The notes beneath the pieces were generated by a model. It had not been told where the DNA came from. It ran no database searches and worked only from the letters and a program-made list of their open reading frames with translations. Source: MedAcidi-G1 sp000817085 (GTDB lineage Bacteria; Actinomycetota; Acidimicrobiia; Acidimicrobiales; MedAcidi-G1). From it: a DNA stretch of 64,000 bases. Shown one piece after another: positions 1-7,593 of this stretch. Both the position numbers and the translations under genes were made by a program. The stretch spans positions 1-64,000 of the forward strand of contig JBJLAO010000004.1 of assembly GCA_045568635.1 (NCBI GenBank), written 5' to 3'. Numbering within the stretch: the first letter of the stretch is position 1; each line of letters begins with the position of its first letter.

Positions 1-231
1 GCCGGCACCGTTGTCGTAGTAGTCGGCACCGCTGTAGTAGTCGGCACCGCTGTAGTAGTAGGCACCGCTGTCGTAGTAGTCGGCACCGCTGTCGTAGTAG
101 CCGGCACCGCTGTCGTATTAGCCGGCACCGTTGTCGTAGTAGTCGGCACCGCTGTAGTAGTCGGCACCGCTGTAGTAGTAGGCACCGCTGTAGTAGTAGT
201 CGGCATCGCTGTCGTAGTAGTCGGCATCGCC
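1..231. repeat. 18/21-bp minisatellite encoding PTTTAV units
   Basis: Imperfect tandem repeat built on GGCACCGCTGTAGTAGT-type units of 18 or 21 bases. It lies wholly within the minus-strand lipoprotein gene. All length variants are multiples of three, so the frame is kept. A long block is itself duplicated: about 1-110 and 121-231 have the same order of unit types. Confidence 0.9.
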
Positions 232-311
232 GGTGTAACGGCGGTTTCCGAAGTGCCACCACAAGCAGAAACACACAAAAGCAAACAAAACAAAACTATA
301 AATTTTTTCAC
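1..311 (-). CDS. Partial lipoprotein with Pro-Thr-rich repeats (C-terminus off window)
   Basis: The minus strand from a GTG at 309-311 reads MKKFIVLFCLLLCVSACGG and stays open to the window edge (103 codons). It has two Lys, a hydrophobic stretch and a lipobox VSAC with Cys17, so I call it a secreted lipoprotein. After the Cys the chain becomes almost pure Pro/Thr/Ala/Val, in units such as PTTTAV and PTTTTAV. Thr-rich linkers directly after the lipid-anchored Cys are common in actinobacterial lipoproteins; another Thr-rich lipoprotein lies at 3077-4564. The functional domain must lie beyond base 1, so no function can be given. No strong ribosome binding site is seen, and the start rests on the signal peptide. 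Confidence 0.75.
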   Translation of the reverse strand, partial: MKKFIVLFCLLLCVSACGGTSETAVTPAMPTTTTAMPTTTTAVPTTTAVPTTTAVPTTTTTVPANTTAVPATTTAVPTTTTAVPTTTAVPTTTAVPTTTTTVP

Positions 312-350
312 AAAACAGTATGCCTGATTCTCAACTGTTCAAAGCATCGC

Positions 351-387
351 AAAAAAAAAATGGTGGGCCATGAGGAGCCTGCCACCA
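351..387 (-). terminator. Intrinsic terminator of the oxidoreductase gene
   Basis: On the minus strand TGGTGG (382-387) pairs with CCACCA (361-366), with further GC pairing inside, and is followed at once by ten T (351-360). It lies about 55 bases after the stop of the 442-1449 gene, as expected for its Rho-independent terminator. Confidence 0.8.
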
Positions 388-441
388 AAAGCACGAAACC
401 TTAAATGCGGTGCCCGTCGGATACTGCTACGTGTAGATACG

Positions 442-1449
442 TCAGACTTTTATTATTGATTTTCCAGTATTGCTGCCTTTAAAGAGACTCCCATAAGCCG
501 TAAGAGCATTTTCAATACCTTCAATCTCATCAAATCTTAAAGTGATCAGCCCTTCTTGCATCCACTGACGGACACGCGTATCAGATTCTTCTGCACGGTC
601 AAAAAAATCTCTTGACAAAAACCCTGTGATAGTAAGGCGTCGCATAAGTAGCATGTCGAATTTATAAGGACCTGGAACAGGCTCATCTATATTGTAATTT
701 TCCATCATTCCGCAAAGAGCCACTCTGCCGTGTATAGCCATATTGGGCAAAACTGCATCAAGAACACTTCCAGCGACATTATCGAAATACACATCGATTC
801 CTTTTGGGCAAACTTTCCTCAGTTCGCTTTCAACGTCACTTTCCTTGTAATTAACTCCTGCATCAAACCCAAGGTCCGAAACAAGCCAATCAAGTTTTTC
901 ATCTGACCCTGCAATGCCGATTGTTTTACAACCTCTGATTCTTGCAATCTGACCCGCAACAGAGCCCGTTGCTCCCGCTGCTGCAGAAACAACAAAGGTT
1001 TCTCCTGGTTTCGCATCACCAACATCTAAAACACCAAAATATGCGGTCCATCCTGTGGGTCCCAATAGTCCTAAGTAGTGTCTTATATCGTCGATTTCAC
1101 TATCCAACGGGTGCACAGTACTTTCCAAGGGGTTGACAACCGAGTAGTTTGACCACTGTCCCCAAGCTCTAACCAACTGTCCTACTGCATGCCCCCCGTT
1201 CATGGTTGCCTCAATAGTGCCAACCAGTATGCCTACCATTGGGCTTCCAAGTTCAAGTGGTGGAGTGAATCCATCCTCACGAGATTTCAACCAGTTGCGT
1301 GTTCCCGCATCCATACCGATGTAATGATTACGTATAAGAATTTCACCCGATTCAAGATCGGGAATCTCTTCGCTTTCTAATTTGAAAGCAGATTCAAAAT
1401 CTGTTCCTTCTGGACGAGACATCAAGCGCCAAACAACACGATTATCCAT
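442..1449 (-). CDS. NADP-dependent oxidoreductase, MDR superfamily
   Basis: A 335-residue zinc-free medium-chain dehydrogenase/reductase of the leukotriene B4 12-hydroxydehydrogenase / prostaglandin reductase / CurA group, which reduces activated C=C bonds with NADPH. Seen: an N-terminal GroES-like part with GSPMVGILVG, the Rossmann loop AAAGATGSVAGQIAR (about residues 155-169), then DVYFDNVAG and GRVALCGMM, all hallmarks of the family. No catalytic or structural zinc Cys cluster is present. The ATG start at 1449 fits the family length. It is transcribed alone, ends in a strong terminator, and lies downstream of tRNA-Val on the same strand. The substrate cannot be told from sequence. Confidence 0.9.
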   Translation of the reverse strand: MDNRVVWRLMSRPEGTDFESAFKLESEEIPDLESGEILIRNHYIGMDAGTRNWLKSREDGFTPPLELGSPMVGILVGTIEATMNGGHAVGQLVRAWGQWSNYSVVNPLESTVHPLDSEIDDIRHYLGLLGPTGWTAYFGVLDVGDAKPGETFVVSAAAGATGSVAGQIARIRGCKTIGIAGSDEKLDWLVSDLGFDAGVNYKESDVESELRKVCPKGIDVYFDNVAGSVLDAVLPNMAIHGRVALCGMMENYNIDEPVPGPYKFDMLLMRRLTITGFLSRDFFDRAEESDTRVRQWMQEGLITLRFDEIEGIENALTAYGSLFKGSNTGKSIIKV

Positions 1450-1492
1450 CCAAGCAGTATGCCGCGAAGAAATAAACTTTGAAAACTTAGTT

Positions 1493-1516
1493 TGGCTACC
1501 AGAATGGCTACCAGAA
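1493..1516. repeat. 12-bp tandem direct repeat
   Basis: TGGCTACCAGAA occurs twice head to tail between the oxidoreductase start and the 3' end of tRNA-Val. No coding function is apparent. Confidence 0.8.
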
Positions 1517-1538
1517 AACAGTACAACACTAAAAAAAC

Positions 1539-1615
1539 TGGTGGGCCGTGAGGGACTTGAACCCCCGACATCCTCCTTGTAAGGGAGGCGCTCTAGCCAA
1601 CTGAGCTAACGGCCC
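1539..1615 (-). tRNA. tRNA-Val (anticodon UAC)
   Basis: A complete cloverleaf on the minus strand. The acceptor GGGCCGT pairs perfectly with ACGGCCC, the D stem is GCTC/GAGC, the anticodon stem CCTCC/GGAGG encloses loop CTTACAA (anticodon TAC), and the T arm carries TTCAAGT. The 3' CCA is encoded (1539-1541). Confidence 0.96.
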
Positions 1616-1645
1616 GAAACTATAACTCTATCGTATTAATGTCTT

Positions 1646-2428
1646 CTAATTATCGAACCCAAAAGTTTGCCGTTGAGAAAGAAGTTCATCTCCCAATTTT
1701 TTCCCAGCCGCAGCGACGGGAGTACGACGTTCATGCCGATCCAGAATGCATAATTCTCGACCTTCCGCTTCGTAGACAACTCCCCCAGCTTCCTGACATA
1801 TCAACATTCCGCCCAGATAGTCCCATACTCCGTGGGCATCAGGCATACAGTCAACGAACGCATCTAACTGGCCCTCTGCAATGGAGCAGAGCGCTAGAGC
1901 AGCTGATCCTAAGTTTCTAAATTGCTCCCAACCCATATCTTTTTGAGGCAGTCCTGATACGGCAACAAGAGAGTCGCTCAAAGCGGGGCATGAAACTATC
2001 TCGATCGCTTCGCCATCTTTTCTTGCACCCCATCCTCTTACAGCGTCATATCGTCTCCCGGATACTAAATCTGCTACCACTGCCACCCATGGGCCCTCCC
2101 CATCCACTGCACAAAGACTTGTTGCGAACCACGGCAAACCTCTTGAAGCATTAGTTGAACCATCTAAAGGATCTACGACTACCGTCGGGAATAGTTCATT
2201 TTCAGGGGTAAGTATTTCTGATTCTTCGCTTAAAGTTCCATACCCCAATGGCTTTAACGATTCATGGATAGCTGCATCAGCCACTATGTCGCTCAGGTAC
2301 TGGTCTGGTCGGTTCCCCGACAAACCCCAGTCTGCATTATTTTCCAAAGCTAGGAAAACTGAATCAACCGCGTCATGTAAATCACTCAGAACATTATGCG
2401 CTTCTAGAGGTTTTTCAGTTAGATCCAC
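1646..2428 (-). CDS. Inositol monophosphatase family protein
   Basis: A 260-residue Mg-dependent phosphatase of the IMPase/SuhB/FBPase fold. Seen in order: the metal-binding Glu pair in TLSEESEIL (about residues 69-77), the signature VVDPLDGSTN (about 85-94), and a C-terminal WDYLGGMLICQEAGG in place of the usual W-D-x-A-A-G. Members hydrolyse inositol-1-phosphate, histidinol phosphate, fructose-1,6-bisphosphate or PAP. The sequence does not separate these, so the substrate is open. It is divergent from the 2496 gene and lies next to tRNA-Val on the same strand. Confidence 0.88.
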   Translation of the reverse strand: MDLTEKPLEAHNVLSDLHDAVDSVFLALENNADWGLSGNRPDQYLSDIVADAAIHESLKPLGYGTLSEESEILTPENELFPTVVVDPLDGSTNASRGLPWFATSLCAVDGEGPWVAVVADLVSGRRYDAVRGWGARKDGEAIEIVSCPALSDSLVAVSGLPQKDMGWEQFRNLGSAALALCSIAEGQLDAFVDCMPDAHGVWDYLGGMLICQEAGGVVYEAEGRELCILDRHERRTPVAAAGKKLGDELLSQRQTFGFDN

Positions 2429-2495
2429 ATATTCGTTATATCAATCAAATGATGACTATGACACTTTTCCCCTTAGTCTGTAGTGATGGCGACAT

Positions 2496-3080
2496 TTGAA
2501 GGAAATAGTTTTGACTGTTGTTGATCTGGCAGGCTTTACAGCAAGCCTCAAAGATATTGCAGCGGAGACTGGCTTTCACGTGCACGATGAAAGACACTTT
2601 GTTGAAACATTTTCGATGCGGCAAGCTTTCGAAATTGACCTACACCCTGAGACAGCTTGCGGCGGACCATTAGACCTACACCTTTCACTTGACATAGAAC
2701 CACGAACCATGATGTCTTTCGAAGATGAGGTGGTTTCATTGTCAGAAGATGAACTACCTAGTGAAGATCTTGTAGTTCAACTAATTTTCTCTTGGTCGTT
2801 GCCACCACTTGAAAACCGTCCAGACCTTCTCCTACTAGCGACAGAACTCGCCGGTATAGGTGGAACAGATCTACCAACTGAAATTTCTGCTGTTGATTCT
2901 TTTCCCAATGCGACTGATTCTCCACAACGTTCTTTAGGCGTCGTGGGTCGCCTGGAAGTACCTCTAGCGACAATCTACGTAGCGGAAGAAGCTCATCTTA
3001 TTGCGACAGCTTTCAAGCGCTGTATTCTCATAAGCAACTACCTTCTGGACAATGCAGAAATCTGGATGGAAATTTCTTGA
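2496..3080 (+). CDS. Uncharacterised acidic protein
   Basis: A 194-residue protein I do not recognise. It is acidic, with a run rich in Asp/Glu/Ser (FEDEVVSLSEDELPSED, about residues 76-92), and has no signal peptide or membrane segment. The only possible start in this frame after the upstream in-frame TAG (2481) is TTG 2496, or a later codon. An ATG at 2485 is in another frame and closes quickly. The TGA stop (3078-3080) overlaps the TTG start of the following YHYH lipoprotein by three bases. The two are therefore probably co-translated, and the product may act with that lipoprotein. Confidence 0.7.
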   Translation: MKEIVLTVVDLAGFTASLKDIAAETGFHVHDERHFVETFSMRQAFEIDLHPETACGGPLDLHLSLDIEPRTMMSFEDEVVSLSEDELPSEDLVVQLIFSWSLPPLENRPDLLLLATELAGIGGTDLPTEISAVDSFPNATDSPQRSLGVVGRLEVPLATIYVAEEAHLIATAFKRCILISNYLLDNAEIWMEIS

Positions 3081-4564
3081 AAGAAACCACTCTCTTTCAT
3101 TTATCAACAAGACTGGTCGACAAAAGTAAATCTCTCAAAAAAATATCAAACACTAAAGTCTTCTTGTTTTGCGCATTCTTGGGATTTTTCACAATCGGCT
3201 CAGCTTGCGCCTCCACTTCAGAAACATCCGAAATTCAAAAACCTTCCCCAACAGTCACCACGACCACAACATCTGTTTCCTCAACTACCGTCGACGTGAG
3301 CACCACAACTTCTACACCTGTTTTCTTTATTCCTAGTGAAGGTGAAAACTTTGAAGCAGTTGTTGACTTGTGCGACTTAGCTTCTAATTCTCTGCAATGC
3401 GAAGAAGAATGTTTTGCTGACGACTCGAACCTTGAGGAATGTGTCGCCGAAGCTAAAGAAATTGCAAACACGCAAAAAATTGAAAACGACACGAAGTCTG
3501 ATCCAACTGCAACATCCTCTACTTCCTCATCCGTCATAACAGAAAATAACGAAATACCAGACCAAGAGAAAGAAACTACCAGTAGCACCAAGACAGAAGA
3601 CACACCTACATTTCTCGGTTCTTACACGTTCTCTGACAGCCAGTTCGGCACGCAAGTAACAGTTTCTGTAAGTGAATCTGTGCGCTCGATTAAAAGTAAC
3701 GCCTTGCCTAACCACGAGACTGGAAATTTTCCAAATCCCGGGAACCCAAATTCAATTTCTGAACAGGACACGACTTACGAATTCACCACAGAACCTGTTT
3801 ACGCTGATTCCCCAACAGAAGTTTTGACTACAGGTGTAGCAATCAACGGGATAAAGTTTGAACCAGGTACAGCCGAGTCAGTTAGTTGCACCAGTGGAGA
3901 GTTTTACAGAATTGAAGCACTTCAGGGAACCTACAACCTCGGTTTGGATTTAAACAATGCCCACGTTCAACCGACAGGTGAATACCACTATCACGGTGTT
4001 TCACGACTTCTAGCAGACGCCTTCTCTAGCGATATGGATTTGATTCATATGGGTTTTGCGGCTGATGGTTTTCTCATTCACTACTCAAAATCCGGTGTTT
4101 ATGAATCAGGATATGTACTTAAAAACACACCAAGAACAGGAACAGGTTGTGTAGCGACCGGACCTGCAGGCGGAACCACAGTTTCAATAGATGGAACAGT
4201 TCCTGACGGCACTTACACTTCTGACTGGATTCATGTAAATTCAGACACAAAATTAGATACTTGTAACGGAACCATAATAAACGAAGAGTATACGTATCTC
4301 ATGACAGACACTTTTCCTTATATACCGAGGTGCCTGAACGGTCAGGTCAGTGCATCTAGACCCACAGGAGGATCTTCACCAGGGTTGCCCCGCCCAGGAG
4401 GTGCGATGCCTCCAGATTTAACTTCTGTAGCTGAAGCACTAGGAGTTGACCTGTCTGATCTGATGTCTGCGCTTGGACCACCACCACCAGATCTTGAAGC
4501 TGCAGCATTAAAGCTGAAAATACCGCTATCAGAACTGCAGTCTCTGATGCCGGGTCCAGGTTAA
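3077..4564 (+). CDS. YHYH-domain lipoprotein
   Basis: A 495-residue secreted protein. After a Lys-rich N-terminus comes a hydrophobic segment ending in GSAC (Cys44), a likely lipobox. A Ser/Thr linker follows (residues 50-80, TTTTTSVSSTT), then a Cys-containing acidic stretch (98-122) and a YHYH domain from about residue 195. The domain shows PNHETGNFPNPGNPNSI (211-227), GEYHYHG (301-307) and HMGFAADGFLIHY (324-336). The C-terminus is a Gly/Pro linker with two helical SDLMSALG/SELQSLM-like repeats. YHYH proteins are widespread in marine bacteria and their function is unknown; the conserved His suggests metal binding (inference). The start is TTG 3077, overlapping the preceding stop. Confidence 0.85.
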   Translation: MKETTLFHLSTRLVDKSKSLKKISNTKVFLFCAFLGFFTIGSACASTSETSEIQKPSPTVTTTTTSVSSTTVDVSTTTSTPVFFIPSEGENFEAVVDLCDLASNSLQCEEECFADDSNLEECVAEAKEIANTQKIENDTKSDPTATSSTSSSVITENNEIPDQEKETTSSTKTEDTPTFLGSYTFSDSQFGTQVTVSVSESVRSIKSNALPNHETGNFPNPGNPNSISEQDTTYEFTTEPVYADSPTEVLTTGVAINGIKFEPGTAESVSCTSGEFYRIEALQGTYNLGLDLNNAHVQPTGEYHYHGVSRLLADAFSSDMDLIHMGFAADGFLIHYSKSGVYESGYVLKNTPRTGTGCVATGPAGGTTVSIDGTVPDGTYTSDWIHVNSDTKLDTCNGTIINEEYTYLMTDTFPYIPRCLNGQVSASRPTGGSSPGLPRPGGAMPPDLTSVAEALGVDLSDLMSALGPPPPDLEAAALKLKIPLSELQSLMPGPG

Positions 4565-4610
4565 AAACTAGAGTTGTATTATTAAATAGATTTAAGGAGT
4601 TTCCATTCCC

Positions 4611-5753
4611 ATGCCTTTTGACACCAATGAAACTGACCGCCTTCTTTCAAGCACTCGTTCCGTAAAGAAACGTCTTGATTTAGAACGTGAAGTGTCAGAA
4701 GAATTATTACTGGACTGTATAGACATTGCTGAACAAGCTCCCACCGGGGGGAACCAGTCGAGTCGCAGATGGTTAGTGATACGCGACCCGAAAGTAAAAA
4801 AAGAAATCGCTGAGCTTTACAGAGAAGTGGGCGGACAATTTCTAAAAGAACAGTCTGAACGCTTGGATGGGACCGGTCATCATAATGAAAAAACTATTAA
4901 AGCCTCTTCTTACCTGGCTGATCACCTAGAAGAAGTTCCAGTTCTGGTTCTAGTCACTATCTACGGTGAACATGACGGTAGTGGACGACCCGGGCTCTTC
5001 GACTCTGTAATTCAGGCCGCTTGGAGTTTCTGCCTCGCTTTACGCTCAAGAGGACTCGGAAGCGCGTGGACAACAATGCATTTGGGTAACGCCAACAAAA
5101 TAGCTGAACTTCTGGACATACCCGACGGGGTAACCCAGATAGTTCTACTCCCTGTAGCTCACACACTGGGTGATGAATTCTCACCAGTTTCTCGTGATTC
5201 CGCTCGTGAAATAACTTGGTTTGAGGGGTGGGGTAAAACAACCAAAAAACCAACAAATGGTCTACCTTCTTTTCAAGACGGACCCGGTCTAACTTTAGAA
5301 ACTGACATCAAAAGCACACCTGAAAAACTGTGGGACCTCATCTCAGATATTAACATTTCAAGTACTTTCAGCAATGAGTTTGAAGGGGCCGACTGGATAG
5401 ATGAAATCCCTCAAGAAGGTGCCAGATTCAAAGGGCGGAACAAAAATGAGAAAATCGGCGAATGGGAAGTCACCTGCTACGTAACCTCCTACGAAACGAA
5501 CAAAGTTTTCGCTTGGGCAGCTGGCGACATAGAAAAACCTGCAGCCACCTGGGAGTTCCGTCTAATACCATTAGCTGGGGCCACACGACTCAGGTTCGCT
5601 ATGTCCCTAGGTCCTGGACCTTCAGGTTTGACAAGAATAATTGAACAAATGCCAGACTCTGAAAAGAAAATTATTTCAAATCGCCAAAAAGATCAGCTAG
5701 TGAACATGCGTAAAACAATTGAAGGAATAAAAAAACTAGCCGAACAGAATTAA
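4611..5753 (+). CDS. Nitroreductase-SRPBCC fusion protein
   Basis: A 380-residue two-domain protein. Residues about 8-205 are an FMN-dependent nitroreductase: STRSVKKRLDLER at the N-terminus, EQAPTGGNQSSRRW as FMN-contacting loop, AWSFCLALRSRGLGSAW, and a terminal VAHTLGDEF. Residues about 225-375 resemble an SRPBCC (START/polyketide-cyclase) ligand-binding domain, from TLETDIKSTPEKLWDLISD on. AAGGAG at 4594-4599 supports the ATG at 4611. A free-standing paralogue of the first domain lies at 6198-6863. I infer that the SRPBCC part binds a hydrophobic substrate or product of the reductase; no specific substrate is evident. Confidence 0.87.
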   Translation: MPFDTNETDRLLSSTRSVKKRLDLEREVSEELLLDCIDIAEQAPTGGNQSSRRWLVIRDPKVKKEIAELYREVGGQFLKEQSERLDGTGHHNEKTIKASSYLADHLEEVPVLVLVTIYGEHDGSGRPGLFDSVIQAAWSFCLALRSRGLGSAWTTMHLGNANKIAELLDIPDGVTQIVLLPVAHTLGDEFSPVSRDSAREITWFEGWGKTTKKPTNGLPSFQDGPGLTLETDIKSTPEKLWDLISDINISSTFSNEFEGADWIDEIPQEGARFKGRNKNEKIGEWEVTCYVTSYETNKVFAWAAGDIEKPAATWEFRLIPLAGATRLRFAMSLGPGPSGLTRIIEQMPDSEKKIISNRQKDQLVNMRKTIEGIKKLAEQN

Positions 5754-5757
5754 GCTT

Positions 5758-6135
5758 TTATTGCCCCCCGAGAACAACTTTTTCTTCAGCCAAAAAGCAA
5801 ATAGATCTTTCCCAGTCGACAAAATTCTTTTCATCTTCTAAAAAAGACTCAAAGGCTTCTTTCCCCTCCCCTGTTTTCCATTTTGTGGTGAAGGTTTCAA
5901 GGTCGTCGATCCAAATTTCAGCCACCCCGTCAAACTCATTGGACCCATTGCGGACTTTCTTAACGGAGGAATTGTCCGCCTCAGAAAGGGGGAAAACTTG
6001 AATGTACTTTCTTATACCTAAAACTTCTACAGCATTAGACGGAGCAGAGAGAGGGTGTTTATTCTCCCAATAATTTTGGAACTGCTCACGTGTCAAGTGC
6101 GGCAATCGGTGCATACAAAAAGTTAATTTCAACAT
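5758..6135 (-). CDS. EthD-domain protein
   Basis: A 125-residue dimeric alpha+beta-barrel (EthD/ABM-like) protein. Seen: MLKLTFCMHRLPHLTREQF then YWENKHPL, with the conserved His of the family, and FDGVAEIWIDDLETF. EthD proteins accompany oxidative or reductive degradation of organic compounds, but their chemistry is mostly unproven. It converges with the nitroreductase-SRPBCC gene (4 bases apart) and diverges from the second nitroreductase across 62 bases, so the three genes probably form one functional group. Confidence 0.82.
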   Translation of the reverse strand: MLKLTFCMHRLPHLTREQFQNYWENKHPLSAPSNAVEVLGIRKYIQVFPLSEADNSSVKKVRNGSNEFDGVAEIWIDDLETFTTKWKTGEGKEAFESFLEDEKNFVDWERSICFLAEEKVVLGGQ

Positions 6136-6197
6136 CTACACAACTTTACTTCCAGCTATCTGATTGTCGCACTTCAAATAGCACTATCGTAACTTTT

Positions 6198-6863
6198 ATG
6201 GAAAAACTTAATCTCTCAGCTGACGAACTTCTCTCAACTACTCGTTCTGTAAGGAAACGTCTGGACTTTGATCGACCTGTCGATGAAAAACTTATAACTG
6301 AATGTCTTGAATTAGCCGTTCAGGCACCTACTGGCTCCAATAGTCAAAATTGGCACTTTCTCGTGATAACAGATCCCGAGAAACGTTCCGCGCTCGCCGA
6401 CATCTATAGAAAAGGTTTCGAGGTCTACGCAAACATGGTGGGTAGCGCAGGCCAGCTAGCGGAAACCGCGGAAAATGAAGAAAGAGCCGCTCAGCAGATG
6501 AGAGTCACCGAATCGGCAACCTACCTGGCGGAGAACATGCACCGTGTTCCTGTAATGATGATTCCTTGCCTGCCGGGACGAGTTGATCAAATGCCAGGCT
6601 TAGCTGGAGCGTCTCTTTACGGCTCCATAATTCCTTCAGCTTGGAGTTTCATGCTTGCTGCACGTGAGCGCGACCTTGGGACCTGCTGGACAACAATTCA
6701 TCTAATTTTCGAACAGGAAGCTTCAGAAGTTTTGGGCATCCCATTCGAGGAAGTAACTCAAGTCGCTCTCATAACAGCAGCTCACACTCTTGGGTCAGAT
6801 TTTAAGCCTGCAAAACGCATACCTATGGATGAAGTTGTTTCCTGGAACGACTGGAAATTCTGA
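6198..6863 (+). CDS. Nitroreductase family protein
   Basis: A 221-residue FMN-dependent nitroreductase with TTRSVRKRLDFDRPVDEK, LAVQAPTGSNSQNWHF, a central AWSFMLAARERDLGTCW and a terminal TAAHTLGSDF. It is closely related to residues 8-205 of the fusion protein at 4611 but lacks the SRPBCC domain. I place the start at ATG 6198. An upstream in-frame ATG at 6090 would add 36 residues unlike the family and would overlap the divergent EthD gene. Members reduce nitro groups, quinones or halogenated aromatics, or work in flavin chemistry; the substrate is unknown. Confidence 0.88.
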   Translation: MEKLNLSADELLSTTRSVRKRLDFDRPVDEKLITECLELAVQAPTGSNSQNWHFLVITDPEKRSALADIYRKGFEVYANMVGSAGQLAETAENEERAAQQMRVTESATYLAENMHRVPVMMIPCLPGRVDQMPGLAGASLYGSIIPSAWSFMLAARERDLGTCWTTIHLIFEQEASEVLGIPFEEVTQVALITAAHTLGSDFKPAKRIPMDEVVSWNDWKF

Positions 6864-6883
6864 ATAAGTCGCTCGCTTATTCA
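6861..6883. terminator. Hairpin at a convergent gene junction
   Basis: TGAATAAG (6861-6868) and CTTATTCA (6876-6883) form a perfect 8-bp inverted repeat with a 7-base loop. It includes the stop codon of the nitroreductase gene and the last codons of rsmE. There is no T-run, so a bidirectional transcript end is plausible but unproven. Confidence 0.45.
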
Positions 6884-7593
6884 ACTCTTCCATCACGCAA
6901 TGAAGTCAGTAAAACCCCTGCGGATATAGCCGCTGTTTCTGACCTGAGGATCGATTCACCCAGAGAACAGCATTCCTTGCCTTCAACCTCTTCAGGAGTC
7001 CAACCGCCTTCTGGTCCAATAACAAGAAAAGAATGGTCTAAAGTTAGTTTTTTACCTTTCGGGTGAGCCAACGTTATACCTTTTTCCATTCCCAAATCTG
7101 AGAAGGGTTGAGTTTTCATAACTTCTGGGATGTACACCTGCCTGGACTGCATGGCCGCTTCTCTGGCTATGCGATTAAAACGTTTTTCATTTTCAACAAT
7201 TTTTTTATCGGTCCAATGCACTACGGAACGCTGCGCTACTGTCGGAACAATTTTGTCAACCCCTAGTTCTGTCAATTTCTGAACTATTAATTCTGGTTTC
7301 CCTTTTTTCACAAGAGCAAAACCGATTGTAATTTCGATTTCTGATTTGGGTTCAAAAGTTATTTCGCTGACAGATTCAAGTGGAGGACCGTAAACACACT
7401 TTCTCCAACTTCCATTAGCATTTGAAACTGTTAACCCATCTCCCGATCTGAGACGTAAAACTTTCCCAAAGTGGTGAGTATCTTCATCACTTAAGCAAGG
7501 GTTTTCAATATCATCTACGAATGCATGGGGAAGATCTGTATCAATCAAAGAAAACCTCAATCGCTCAACTAAATGCCGATCGGAATTTACCAA
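6877..7593 (-). CDS. rsmE: 16S rRNA (uracil-1498-N3)-methyltransferase
   Basis: A 238-residue SPOUT-fold methyltransferase that uses SAM to methylate N3 of U1498 in 16S rRNA. Seen: a PUA-like N-terminal part with HHFGKVLRLRSGDGL, the central LVQKLTELGVDKIVP and REAAMQSRQ, and the C-terminal knot with VIGPEGGWTPEEVE and LGESILRSETAAISA. The start is a TTG at 7593, preceded by AAGGA inside dnaJ, giving a 29-base overlap. A TTG at 7560, just after the dnaJ stop, is an alternative. rsmE downstream of dnaJ is a common actinobacterial arrangement. Confidence 0.94.
   Translation of the reverse strand: MVNSDRHLVERLRFSLIDTDLPHAFVDDIENPCLSDEDTHHFGKVLRLRSGDGLTVSNANGSWRKCVYGPPLESVSEITFEPKSEIEITIGFALVKKGKPELIVQKLTELGVDKIVPTVAQRSVVHWTDKKIVENEKRFNRIAREAAMQSRQVYIPEVMKTQPFSDLGMEKGITLAHPKGKKLTLDHSFLVIGPEGGWTPEEVEGKECCSLGESILRSETAAISAGVLLTSLRDGRVE

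Noticed and set aside
1..231. CRISPR array
   Set aside because: Units are contiguous, without unique spacers, and keep a protein reading frame. They are a coding minisatellite.
361..375. Sequence resembling the 3' end of the tRNA-Val at 1539, as if an attachment-site repeat
   Set aside because: 14 of 15 bases agree, but the segment is fully explained as one arm and loop of an intrinsic terminator with a ten-T tail. No integrase or foreign genes lie between the copies.
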